Assembly: GCA_000226015.1 (NCBI GenBank)
Contig: JH153292.1
Coordinates: 8,181 to 61,937 of the forward strand
Origin: Mnemiopsis leidyi
Lineage: Eukaryota; Ctenophora; Tentaculata; Lobata; Bolinopsidae
Direction: 5' to 3'
Length of the DNA: 53,757 nucleotides
How positions within the stretch are numbered: position 1 is the first letter of the stretch; each line of letters begins with the position of its first letter. A program made the position numbers and the translations under genes. This document shows, in pieces, positions 38,378-50,100 of this stretch. The notes below the pieces were generated by a model, which worked only from the letters and a program-made list of their open reading frames with translations, was not told where the DNA came from and made no database searches.

Positions 38378-38633
38378 CAGTGGCGTAACGTAGTAGGTCT
38401 AGCCAATATGGCGCCCCTCGGGGATGAAAATGCGCCCCTCATTGGCGCCCCTGGTGTAAGGGCTTACTTGAAGCAATTTGTGAAAAAATGGCCGAAAAAT
38501 CTAAATAAATAGTGAAGTTATTAAACCAAACACGTGATTTTGCTAGTCGCACAGTTAATCTTGCAAAATTGTCCAATATTTCTTAGACGATTTGGCGCCC
38601 CCTGATGACGGCCGGGGCATCGTTACGCCGCTG
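38378..38633. mobile_element. hAT-type MITE with perfect 8-bp target-site duplication
   Basis: Left end CAGTGGCGTAACG and right end CGTTACGCCGCTG are inverted repeats typical of hAT elements. GCGCAATG flanks both sides (38370-38377 and 38634-38641), matching the 8-bp duplication that hAT transposases make. It is 256 bp long, rich in GCGCCCC motifs and non-coding. Confidence 0.92.
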
Positions 38634-39248
38634 GCGCAATGACTAAACATAAACATAGACAGACTGTATTGCTAACTAACACAAAATCTAAATGGCAGTG
38701 CACATGGCCAAATGGTATTGTGGTAAACTGTTAACAGCCATCGCATTCAGTCATGACCTTGATGAGCGAGCACCTGCCCCACAAGCAAAACATAGAAACA
38801 ATGTGCATGTAGTGCAAGAGGAAGTGAGGGTCATGTGCCATCGCAGGCTGGCAAGAAATCTACGTTAAATTTTAACCATTTTAACTGAATGATCGGATAA
38901 TTGTTTATGATTCAAATCAGAAGCTAAGTTCAACAATGTTTTTATCATTCTTTTCTTGACACGAGTGAAAGACAAAGGATTTTAATGGAAAATCATTGAT
39001 ACATTTCTGCCTTACTATGCCGAGAGTATATAAGGGACAAGGTTGTAGCCTATACAGTACATCTATTTCATACTTTATTTTAGGTTGTTAGATTAAGATT
39101 AGGTAGGTTTTTACCTCTCAATTTAATAGGTAGACAGATTATCTAGCAGCTCATATCACAATTTAATGTTTATAGTATTGTACATGTATGACAAAGTATA
39201 TAGTGGAAAGGTTTTGGGTTTGTTGCTTTTCTAACTAATAAATCTTCA

Positions 39249-39305
39249 GTGTGAACATGATCATTGATAAATTAATGATTGAAATATTACAGTAATCTCG
39301 CGTTT
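39249..39305 (-). repeat. Terminus of the ATTTCAATCA/ACCATGTTCAC repeat family
   Basis: GTGTGAACATGATCATTGAT...TTGAAATATTACAGTAATCTC matches the 38213-38275 arm in the same orientation. It is a solitary end. Confidence 0.6.
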
Positions 39306-39372
39306 CACTTTAAGCATATATATGTTTATTTATGATCAATCAATTAAATGGAAATAAACAAAACAGATCCTT

Positions 39373-39477
39373 GACGAGATTACATCCGTCTACCGTTTTT
39401 TACGAAACGATCTCGTTCAGCATTAGTTGTTATTTTTAGCTTTAGCTGCGTGAATCGGGTATCACCGCGAAAAACAA
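39373..39477 (+). repeat. Dispersed ATCCGTCTA/TCGGGTA element, copy 3
   Basis: Colinear with copies 1 and 2. GACGAGAT pairs with ATCTCGTTC, and GCGTGA-ATCGGGTA-TCACCGC forms a stem-loop. It includes a short extra segment before TTTAGCTTTAGCT. Confidence 0.8.
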
Positions 39478-39627
39478 ATACTAACATAGTCAATAAAAAG
39501 GTATAACACGTAAAATTGCAAAACCAGAGTAGCCCTAATTGCTTCACCTAACCAGGCGCTTACGCAAGTCACGCGCGCGGCTGCTACGCGGCCATTTCTA
39601 GTGCCAGCCATTTCTGGTGGCGCATGC

Positions 39628-39697
39628 GACGCGCGCAAAAGGCTTTGGTTAGAGCAAGCCCTTGCTTAGCTCTAACCAAAGCCTTTTTGCGCGCGTC
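39628..39697. repeat. GC-rich hairpin at the centre of a palindromic block
   Basis: GACGCGCGCAAAAGGCTTTG...AGAGCAAG (39628-39658) is the reverse complement of CTTGCTTAGCTCTAACC...GCGCGCGTC (39661-39697), apart from a few inserted bases. Confidence 0.85.
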
Positions 39698-39813
39698 GGC
39701 GTCACGCACCTGGTAAGCACCTGGTAAGGTGCAGTAAACTTAGCCAACATATCCCTGTGGGTCTCGCTGCGCGCGCTGTATTGAAACGCACAGTGACCTT
39801 CTGCTTTAACCAG

Positions 39814-39893
39814 TTATCGCTGCGCGGTGATAGCCGACTCACGCAGCTAAAGCTAAACGTTTCGTTAAAATGATCAACGGATATAATCTTATC
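39814..39893 (-). repeat. Dispersed ATCCGTCTA/TCGGGTA element, copy 4 (inverted)
   Basis: Read on the minus strand: GATAAGATTATATCCGTTGA, then AACGAAACGTTTAGCTTTAG, then GCGTGA-GTCGGCTA-TCACCGC. It is inverted relative to copy 3, with the GC-rich hairpin midway between them. Confidence 0.8.
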
Positions 39894-40346
39894 AAAAATT
39901 GCATTTGCATTGAACAAAAACCGTCACATTTCGGACATCATAGAAATTAAAAGTATTTTTCATTATTTTGTTTTCTGACACAAAGAAAATTCAAAATTTT
40001 CTAAAAATCTGTAAGATAATGTTAAAACAAAATGAAACTTATAAATAAAACGAATTCCTCATGTTCCGCTAAGGGTTCCGGCTCGACTCTTTTATTTCAC
40101 ATTTCACGTTGTTCTCCAGCGAACTCCCAGGAGTAAGATTCTCGGATAAGCTGCTTCATCTTTTACACGATGTCTCCGAGGCTTTTGAAAGTAAGTTTCA
40201 TCTTGACTGCCAATCCACCGGAGGGTATAGGGAAACGACAGTGTCTGCTATCATCCACAACTCCATTAATTTAACCCCACCGTAGCACATGAAATATTGA
40301 CAATATTTACTAACTTTTAACGGAATATTTCCTACGGTTACCAACT

Positions 40347-40619
40347 GTGGGACAAGCAAACCTCTCCCGTCCTTTATTCCCTTTACGGCACACGTTTAAC
40401 CGTATTAAAAGAAACTTTATCAGTGAAAGAGTCATTTCATCTTGGAATGAGTTACCTATTGAGGTTAAGACTGCATCATCTTTGGATGCTTTTAAAAGTA
40501 ATTTAGAGATTTTTAAGAGTAAATCTAGAGCCCTTGGGACGTCTAGCAGTGGGCATTATTGGGATATTTCGGATGAAGTTTTGAACCGTATTGAAAGTGG
40601 AATTACTTGGAGAATATAA
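40347..40619 (+). pseudogene. LINE ORF2 C-terminal remnant, plus strand
   Basis: The frame contains FNRIKRNFISERVISSWNEL, then PIEVKTASSLDAFKSNLE and a late GHYWD. RxNFxxxRVxxxWNxLPxEVxxAxSLxxFK is the usual tail after the reverse transcriptase of jockey/CR1-like LINEs. No reverse-transcriptase core is attached, so this is a 5'-truncated copy. Confidence 0.75.
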
Positions 40620-40869
40620 AATATAGAATAGAATATAACATAATGACATACATCATCACATGTAATCAAAACAATTTAGTAAAAAACTATAAAACTAAGA
40701 GGCTTATAAAACAGCCCAAATTCAATACTGTAAAAATTACTACAAATTCTGAAGGAGATAAAAAAATCGATTAAAAACAAAATGCTGTTCGTCTGGGTTA
40801 ATTACCAATATATACAAAAACTGCATAGAAGAGTTGAATAAAGGTTAGTACATGAAATAAAACAAATAA

Positions 40870-41340
40870 CTAACTGCCCATGCTACTACTAAATCCTCGC
40901 ATGTTAATGCATAACTTTCTAGCTGCAATTGGATTTGTGCTAAGGTATTCATTATGCCTAGTTTTATTGGCCAAATAGGACTTCCCTTCAATTTTTGACT
41001 GAACAGTTTTAGAAACATTCCAATAATACGCACTACTCGCACATCCAACGTTTTCCATATTTGTCTTTTTAAAATGTTCTAGATTAATTTTAAAGTCATT
41101 GACTGACATAGAAGATTTAACTTCAACTGGAAGCATATTCCAAATCATTACTATCCTTTCTGTGAGAAAATGTTTATGCAAAGTTTTAACCTTAGTCGAG
41201 CTTGTTTTCTTAACTTCACCAGAAATCAAATTCAATCCAGATCTGCTTATGTTAAAGATCGAATTAAGGCTTGAAAAACCATTAAGAGCCTTAAACACTT
41301 CTATGAGGTCACTCCGAATCCGGAGAACAAGATAAAGCAT
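40870..41340 (-). pseudogene. LINE ORF2 C-terminal remnant, minus strand
   Basis: Read on the minus strand: LRIRSDLIEVFKALNGF, then HFLTERIVMIWNMLPVEVKS, then VNDFKINLEHFKK and a final AYYWN. This is the same LINE-tail pattern with more of the region just after the reverse transcriptase. Its 5' part is repeated across the assembly gap. It points toward the plus-strand remnant at 40347. Confidence 0.75.
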
Positions 41341-41947
41341 AACAGTTTTCTAAAAGATAACCCTTTTGTTGCTAAAAAGAGTTTATAAACATCTATTAGG
41401 TAAATTAACTTGGAATATTTGCTATTCAATAATATTTAAAGGTTTAAGATTGTGTTTAATAGTTATTGAATTTAGAGTTTTTAAGATAGTTTTAGAGTTT
41501 AGGTGTGATGATNNNNNNNNNNAGTCATTGACTGACATAGAAGATTTAACTTCAACTGGAAGCATATTCCAAATCATTACTATCCTTTCTGTGAGAAAAT
41601 GTTTATGCAAAGTTTTAACCTTAGTCGAGCTTGTTTTCTTAACTTCACCAGAAATCAAATTCAATCCAGATCTGCTTATGTTAAAGATCGAATTAAGGCT
41701 TGAAAAACCATTAAGAGCCTTAAACACTTCTATGAGGTCACTCCGAATCCGGAGAACAAGATAAAGCATAACAGTTTTCTAAAAGATAACCCTTTTGTTG
41801 CTAAAAAGAAGTTTATAAACATCTATTAGGTTAAATTAACTTGGAAATATTTGCTATTCAATAATATTTTAAAGGTTTTAAAGATTGTGTTTAATAGTTA
41901 TTGAATTTAGAGTTTTTAAGATAGTTTTAGAGTTTAGGTGTGATGAT
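41094..41947. repeat. 419/425-bp direct duplication flanking an assembly gap
   Basis: 41094-41512 and 41523-41947 are the same sequence. I count six extra bases in the right copy, all single-base length changes in A or T runs. This looks like two unmerged reads or haplotypes rather than a genomic duplication. Confidence 0.85.
41513..41522. other. Assembly gap of ten Ns
   Basis: Ten N characters between the two copies of the duplicated LINE-tail segment. Gap size is nominal. Confidence 0.99.
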
Positions 41948-42763
41948 GCTGGCATCATTATCAATTATTTATTATTTATTTATTTATACCGATTATGTTT
42001 AAAACACACATCGTTAGTCTCATGATGGATTATGTTAATTTTCGGGTTAACACTGAGTATTTACTATTTAACCATGAAACTGAATTGTTGCGTAAACAAC
42101 GACCCACAGAGCCTTTCTTAATATAAGTGCTGAGCACCAATTAGCTTTAATTTATTTTCCGTGATACATAACAGGACACCTCAAGTCGTGACTGGTACTA
42201 ATCCTAACCAGTTGGTGCTGCAGTATTTCATTGAAAAGGTACAACTTTTAAATTAGCAACCAGTCCTATTCCTTGAGATAGTACTTTAAGCGAGACTTGG
42301 GCAGACTTAGCTACATGCCATGGCATGAAGCATGGAAATACCAATGTCAATTGTCAATTCGTTAACTTTTACTTGATAGTGACATGAGGCATGTTACATA
42401 ATGAAACTTCGGGTTACCGCATTTGTTCTAGTGAAAATTGCTTCTTTAGTCTACAAGGAAATTTTCCTCACGAATTCACGCTTACTGTAACCTACTGCAT
42501 ACGATCAAAGTTTGATTCTACTGATAAATTTTAAATTTGCTATAAATTGTATCCCAGACTAACTGTGCTAAACTGTCGCCCCACAGATTTACAGACTACA
42601 GTACTAAGCAGGCTCTAAATCAGAAGTATAAGCCAAAACCACTTTTGACTGACATGCTGTTTGCAATTCCGGCAGGCTGATCTGTGTTTATCCTTAAAGG
42701 GTGACATCGAGCTACCCCTCTAAAGTGATGTATTGGTACTACCCCGATTTTCTATGTAGGAGA
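41948..42763. other. Spacer without recognised gene
   Basis: No exon or repeat pair identified. Confidence 0.4.
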
Positions 42764-43374
42764 TCGGGGTTCGATTCCCAGATCCGCCAATCCTAGAGGA
42801 GTGCGCGAAGAGCATTTGCCAGGTTGCAATCTTCTTTGGTCAACTCAGCCTAATGGCCGGGAAAACGTGATTGATGGTTAAATTATGAGGCCCTCCGTTA
42901 GTAGATCTGGAATCTTTCAGGAGCCCCTTCAGCGCATTACGTTGGTTTTAGATGTAGTGATTATGGTGTTAAGTTAAACATTTACAAAGAAATGTGCACA
43001 AAGGTGACTAAAAATACAGCACACACTACTATTTAGAAGGAACACCTAACTGTACTGTGACGGTTGGCCCTTAACTTGGCTCCAGTAATTAATGTTTTTT
43101 GTGTTAACCTCCCCATTGATGTGATTAAATTTTGTAGGACCATTTTAAGCCACGAGCGTTTTAACCCATCATTTTTTTGTATTTTGTATTTTGTTACACC
43201 TGTACCCAGGCTTTTACAGTTATTCTGAAGGGGCTCCTGGAAGATTCTAGATCTTTTAACGGAGACCCTCCTCATTTAACCGTCAATCATGGTTTTCCGG
43301 TCAATTGGCTGAGTCGACCGCAGACTGCAGAGGATTGTATACTACTTGCATACTCCTCTAGGATTTCCCCCCCC
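42764..43374. mobile_element. Foldback element with about 155-bp imperfect inverted arms and a tRNA-like B box at one side
   Basis: Arms 42788-42942 and 43216-43374 are imperfect reverse complements (AATCCTAGAGGAGT, GACTCAGCC-type, GGTTAAAT, CTCCGTTA, CAGGAGCCCCTTCAG). Just left of the first arm, GGGGTTCGATTCCCAGATCCGCC at 42764 onward resembles a tRNA T-arm and acceptor end, with a consensus RNA polymerase III B box. No matching acceptor or D-arm lies upstream, so it is not a tRNA gene; a tRNA-derived SINE head is possible. Confidence 0.65.
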
Positions 43375-43535
43375 CCCCATGCAGTACCTACCTTGAACTA
43401 GTAGTATTGCTTAAATGTAACATTAACTCAGGCTCATCTCATATGCAAAAACTTATGATAAATTGGGCAATCAATTTGTATCAGCATTGAGAAAATTCTT
43501 TCACTTAAGTATATACATGATTATATGTGTATATA

Positions 43536-43891
43536 CAGTCATCCCCCGATTTACCCAGCCCCGATTAACCCTGACCCGCGATTTACCTGGCTTCATTTCT
43601 TTCCCCCAAAATTTTACCCGGGGAACAATAGACCCAGTACAAACTCAAGTGTTTCCAAGGCAACTGTTAAATTTGTTGTCAAAACTATGTAATACAGTCG
43701 GAATAACACTTTTTACTTATTTAACGTTGTTCCGATGACAAAAAGACGGTATATAGACACATAAGATGGTATATAGACATATAAGAGACAATTTCCGGCC
43801 CCAAATGGCACTCCCCCGATTTACCAAGTCCCCCCATTTACCGTGCATTTTTGTTTTCCCCCGAAAAGCCTGGTAAATCGGGGGATGACTG
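43536..43891. mobile_element. Pogo/Tc1-mariner-like MITE, copy 2
   Basis: 356 bp with ends CAGTCATCCCCC and GGGGGATGACTG, flanked by TA, with an interior homologous to copy 1 at 33400. It ends about 250 bp before the proposed MED13 start codon. Confidence 0.9.
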
Positions 43892-44142
43892 TATTTTACT
43901 AAAAACCTCTTATACCGGGCTTTAAGACCTATTGATTGTTCAATTCACCTACCATTTTAATAATATTAATTGATTTATGAATGTAAATAAAGGAATGAAA
44001 ATCTACAATTTTGTCTTTTTATTGTTGTTATTGGACTTTCAACACTTTGGACATTAAAATTCTGGTGATTTCTATTGTGTTACTTATGTCAATTCAAGCT
44101 TATGTATGGGGACAAAGAAGACATGAGTCACTAGATTCCCAT

Positions 44143-47100
44143 ATGTCATCTTTGAAGACTCAAGGTAGCAAGTGGGCTGGCGAGGCCTCAACCAATGTCT
44201 TCTACTTTGTGAGTATTCATTGAAACTTTTGGCTTATTTGACATGATTTGTAGTTTTGTAGTTATCACCTCTTAAAGCGGCACTGCTTTTAAGCTTCAGA
44301 TTGTTTATTTCACTTATTCTTACAAAGCTTTTTACCTAAAGAGCTTTTTCATTGATTGTAACTTCATAATATAATTTAGTTTTTAGGCCAAAATTGCTTT
44401 TTCTTTAACTAACATTAATCTATTTGTCAGGCAAGTTTGAAAGAGATAAAGTGGAAGGTGTTTGAAAGTCCCAATATATCGCATTCCATTGAGCCAAATC
44501 ATCCAGTGATTTTAACATGTCGACGACTTTTCCATGCAAACAGGCTCGTGACATGGCATCTTGGAAGAAATGGTCTTCAGCTCTGGTTATTCTATTGGCC
44601 AACTGATGATCTTGACCTAAACTCAATGAATTTGCTTAAAGGTAAACTAAAAAATGATACAACATACCTTATGATTCATTCCTTTTTTTACTATATTCCA
44701 GCCCTATTATTTTTGATTTGCTGTATTTTACCTGTATGACACTGTTCATGACCATGAAACCCTGGTACTTGCTCTATGATCAATACTCGAAAAATTGGCA
44801 ATTACCCAGCCACTGACACTGTTTTCAGATATTCCCTTTCCTTATGACCCTGATCAAGTTTGACATTTTGCTCGAAAATTCTTACAAAGTTTGGCCTTCT
44901 CATGACTGTAATTTTCACAATGGTCTTATTAGTCTTTTTTCTTTTGAGAATGACAACCTGACTTTAGCCAAATGACCAAAAATCGTGGTCATCTTTACCC
45001 CCCACTTACCCCCTGTACAAACACCCTCTAATGTATCGTATGTGATCAATTTCAGAAGTCCAACAAGGAGTTTGGGACAATGGACTACCAGGGGAATGTC
45101 TTTCTCACCTGTATAAAGCTGTCCACCAACACTTTGAACGGTATGTGACTCTGATAATCGAATTTTGATAACAAACTCGCTGCCAAACAGAATTCCTAAA
45201 ATGGTGTTGATTCAAAAGTTTTAAATGTTAAAAGTCATCTCTTTGGTCATGCATGGATAACTTTTAATCCTATACTCATAATGGCATGATAGTAAATAAC
45301 TTAATCAATTCTATCTCAAGATGAACTTAATAAAACCTTAATTAGTTAATTTTGTTTATTTATTTCAGGGCCTTTTTCAAGACTGGATATGCTAGAGTTG
45401 GCAAATATTTTGTTAAAGCTGATGGTACATTCCAGCAGTCTTTCCAGATAGGTTTCTTTATACACGGGGGACATCATCTCTGCTCAAGTATCGAATTGAA
45501 AGAGAAACTGCAAGTTCACTTTTTGAAAAAGAGCAACCTTGATAACGTTCAGAAGTTAAAAGGTAGTTTTTTGGCTCATTTTTCTCATTTCCATTATCAC
45601 AGTTAAAGAGGGTGTTCTTTGTCATCGAAGATTAGCCATTTTCCATACAGTCAAATAAAGCAAGATGATGTTTGACAGGGTGCTGTAAACTAGGTTGATG
45701 AAATGCCCTTTTTGCAGTGGTTCTGATGCCGATAGGAATCGAGTGCAGTCTAACTGGACACTGGTTAAGTCACATGACCTCTCTGGAGACTCTTTCCGAG
45801 CTGGAGGACGTGTTTCCCGCATACCAGGTTGACAGAAACGACCCCAACAATTGCCAGAAGATGTTCCTTGTCGAGACGGAGATTAGTGGTCACACCATGC
45901 TCTACCCCGCTTCTCATGTCTTAATTGTCAATGACGTCATACCCCCTAAACCGTGAGTATACACCATGATTAATTTTATTTGGTTTTGAAAAAAATCAGT
46001 TAATCTAACTGCAATTGGTACTGGGCTTATCATATTAATCACTCAAATTGCACTGTGCAGTGTACAGTATTATGTTTTTTAATTTTTGCATTCGTGTAAA
46101 ATATGATCCTATTCATCCTTTAAGATTAGATGTGATCAATTCTTTTTCGTATAACTACAAACTGTGACTAACTGTAAACCATGGTCTGTGCTGTACTTCA
46201 TAAAGAGTAGAACACATGTGTAAGCTACAATCATCCACCTGGCCCTGCGACACAATAATTAGATCTCCAGTACAGCTACCAATCAACATTGTTATAGAGA
46301 AGGGAACTTGTTTCGCTGCACTCAGTATATAAAAGTGGGTCTGTAACAAGCCGGATCACGTGACCCGGTAAGTCACGTGATCTCGACCAGCTGCAGTCCC
46401 GAGCTCATGTTGGTGGACTCCCGTCCGCACTGTCCAGCTACACTAAACAAAATGTAATTAGATTTAGTGGAGGTAAGGGCGGTTTTGAGTTGCAGTCTGA
46501 ACATGTCCTGAAGTATAGAGGTACTCATGAACAGTTGTTGGGGTTTTTGTGGCCCTCTGGAATGTCATGTTGTGATATAAGTCACATAAGTTTCTAAGTG
46601 TCAACTGCCATATTAGACATTAGTTACTTACGCGGCAATTAAGTACTCGACGTAATTGCATTGAAATGTAAACAACAGCGCTATATAATGATTGAAATTC
46701 CTAAAATATCTGAGCACAAATAGTGGTGACAGTAATGTGAGGAATTAAGAACGATTGGTTGGTATTTAGCGTTGCAAATTTCCCGCCGCTCCACCCTCCT
46801 GTGGACAGTACACAGCAGCAATTTAGTTGCATCGGATACATTATTGAATTTGGTATTGATGAAATACACACGCACACAGGCGACCCGACTGAGCGTGTAT
46901 CCAATATACACGTTGTAATACATTACATTTCCTTAATTTGTCACCACTCTAGCACAGCATCGTCACAAGTTCCTATTAAGTGGCTACCGGGTTGCCCCGA
47001 GAGAGTGGTAATGAGGGGTGAGGAGTGAGTAGGAAACTGGCAGTGAGAAGTGTTTCAGGTAAGGGGGAGTGGGGCGAGGGGTCGGGGGAGGGCGAAAGCA

Positions 47101-50100
47101 GAGGGTATGTGTTAACATACAGAATGTGGGAAGAATGTGGGATGTGAGGGAGAAACAAGAATACTTTTTTGGTACGAGGGCAACGTTTGAAATGATACAT
47201 CGAGGTCTTATCAACCGATATCAGTCTCCGGCTTTATGATATGAGAAGGCCAAAGATAAGAAAGACTTAAATTTCGCAACAAAAAAGAACGAAGAACCTA
47301 GAAAATATGGCCGTATCCGTTATATCCTGTACTGTGTATTTTTAAGTCCGATTTCTAATTTTACAATGACCAGTGGTCAAAACCTATTAACCATTTGACC
47401 CAAGACTTTGACCAAGGTCGAAAACTTCTGTAAGCTTTACCCAATACTCAGCCCCTTCCCCCATCCAAATTACCTCTGTGACTAGGGGAAGCGAAAGGTC
47501 TAGAATTGGCAAATTTTGGCGGGGGTCGTTTAAGGATATTTCCAATCAGTAATTTCCACAAAGTCACGATCAAAAGTCTCAGAGCTGTAATTCAGAATCC
47601 TAAATCAGCAGCTACTTTAATAAGCCGCACATAGATATGCTTACTTTCATACACTCAACATTATCGGTACTCGAGGCTGTTCATTCGAGTTATCAAATGA
47701 AGATCAAATTTCAGAGAATGTGAAAACACATGATTATGTATAAAATGTAGCATGTAGTGAGTTAAGTGGGGGAGAGTTGATAAGAGTAAAGCTGTTGATA
47801 GCAAGGGAAAGTTAAAGAGAGGGTCCCAGTGCGTGTATCTGTAGTGATGTGACCAGTAACTTGGTATCAGTTTACAAATTAGTGCTCGCTCCAAGTCATT
47901 AGCTGGGCAGGAAATACCGCACATCCTCATCCACTAGACTTACTACTTCGGCTCACCTACCTATTTCAGTCTCCCTCAGCTCTATATTCTCGTCTTGCTA
48001 TTCAACTTTTTCAGGCTCGAAGGAACGTTGAAAACGCTGAACGATGAGGTGGGTGGGATAGTGAGCACGGAGGGAGAGGTCACGTCAGCCAGTACGACGG
48101 CAGACCCACGTGACCCAGGGAACCAGCAGGCGGTGTGGCGAGAGAACGGCTACTGGAACTACCAGCCCCCTCCTGACAACCTCAAGTGTGCTGCTCATCC
48201 TGCCGGGTGAGAAATGGATGTTACAACTCCGATTTGTCTGGCACACGTTGAATTCACCGGGATGTTTTGTCTGCTATATACTTCCTAGATGCTCCTTAAT
48301 CATGCTCCGTTTTACATCAGGTCTCGTAACGCGATCCTAGAGACTACTGTCAGTATAACCAAGAGGGCCCGAGCTGGTGTGCACAAGAAACGGTTACAAA
48401 GGACGGCCTACAAGGCGAACCTGGAGCGGAACAAGTACCGGGACGACAAGAGTCCTGTGATTAACCTCACTACTACCCTCCCTATAAAGACTAACCGAGG
48501 TAAACCACACTTGGATTAACCATATTTTAACAATCAGAATTTGTTCAACTTTTGCCTCAGGACGAAAGAATTAAGCTTTGTTCTGGCAGTGAAATATGGC
48601 TTCAAAGTTACCAGAAAAAAATATATTTCCTTGAATTTTTCATAAATGTCTTTTTTATCTTCGTTAACGTGAAAATTGAATATTCCAATGTTAGTAATTA
48701 TTATGAAATATGCTGTTTTTATTATTGTACACCTTCAGGTAAATAGATTTATTTATCATACATCACATAAGAATTAGGTCTAAGTAGGGTGTACTGCTAG
48801 TAGAGTAAATCTGATTTGTCACATCCTCACAGCTCAAAAGCAAGTCATTAAATTATATATCATCCCTTATCTATTGCTGTGTAAAATTTGATTTTTGTTA
48901 TTTATAATTTGGCAACTTAGGATTACTTCGATCTATGTATAAGATAAACATTTAATTTGACTGAAATACCTCCGCTACACGTTCTACTGCCGTGTACCAC
49001 CAATTAGTCCCAAACACTGCTATGTAATTACCATTTAATTATCCTCTCTCCGTCACTTAAATCTTTCCAAGTACCCTAGGTAATTACGGCCCGGTTACCA
49101 CTGCGGGACATTTATACCTTCTGTTTGGAACACATGGCGAGTAAGGCGGCTTGCTCAAAGCCCGAGTTAGTTCCCTGCTGAGTTTCCGGGTGCATTGCAC
49201 GGAGAGAAAGTGTACTGCATGTTTAAGTGCGGGTTAGGAAATACCGTACTACATGTGTAAGTGCGGGTTGGGAGATACTGTACTGCACGTGCAGCTCATC
49301 TTGCGGGTTGCAGGTTACAGGTTATGAGATAGTATTGGATAAGCAGGTTCAGAGATAAACGCAGGTTGCGTATTTAGAATAACCGTGTGTACATAACGTG
49401 CGGGTTGCAGGTCACAGTAAGGTGGTTGCACCTTGCAACTTCAGGTGCGGGTTTGCTTAAGAGAGTTGTGGGTTCAAACTCACCAGACCATGAATTGTGT
49501 AGACCTGTCTAGAACATAACTGTCTCACGTTTACAAAACTGTATAAAGGTGTACGTGTTCTCTAATAAGCTCCATAACGCGACACACTCGCACAAAGAGA
49601 GCAGTACTGTACAGTAAACTAGGCAGGTGGTAAAGTGAAACTTCCAGAACATTCCATCCTGAGCGGCACCTGTCCAGTTTCCTCTTTTCTGTCAACTCGG
49701 CATCACTTCGTTCTGATCTTATAAAGGAGAACGTTATTGCACTGTTAAAACTCCCCACGACCACGCACGGGTAGCGATTTTTAAAGACAGTTCTTTCGGA
49801 ATGACGGTATTTCGATGGAGGCGCTGATTCTTTATCAGGTTTTACGCATATTTACAAACCTTTCTTTTCTTCCCAGTAGCTACTTGATAGAGCACGTCGA
49901 CGGAAATATGTGAATAATTTAAAATATGCGGACGTTCTGGGGAAAGGGAATCAAAAGAGCTAGGGAAGAAGCGAATAAGTTGACATCCATATCGAATGTT
50001 TGCTAGATTATGCCTTGGTAGTACACGATTCCGTGTTTAGGCGCAAGAAGTCTACTAAGAATTTTAAACAAGTTGTTAAAGTCCCACATGCTGTCCACTA

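Noticed and set aside
42764-42790. A tRNA gene
   Set aside because: Only a T-arm-like and acceptor-like end is present. No pairing 5' acceptor strand, D-arm or anticodon stem is found upstream.
46759-47214. Frames on both strands in the large MED13 intron
   Set aside because: Low-complexity His/Pro/Ser-rich translations without splice signals or homology.
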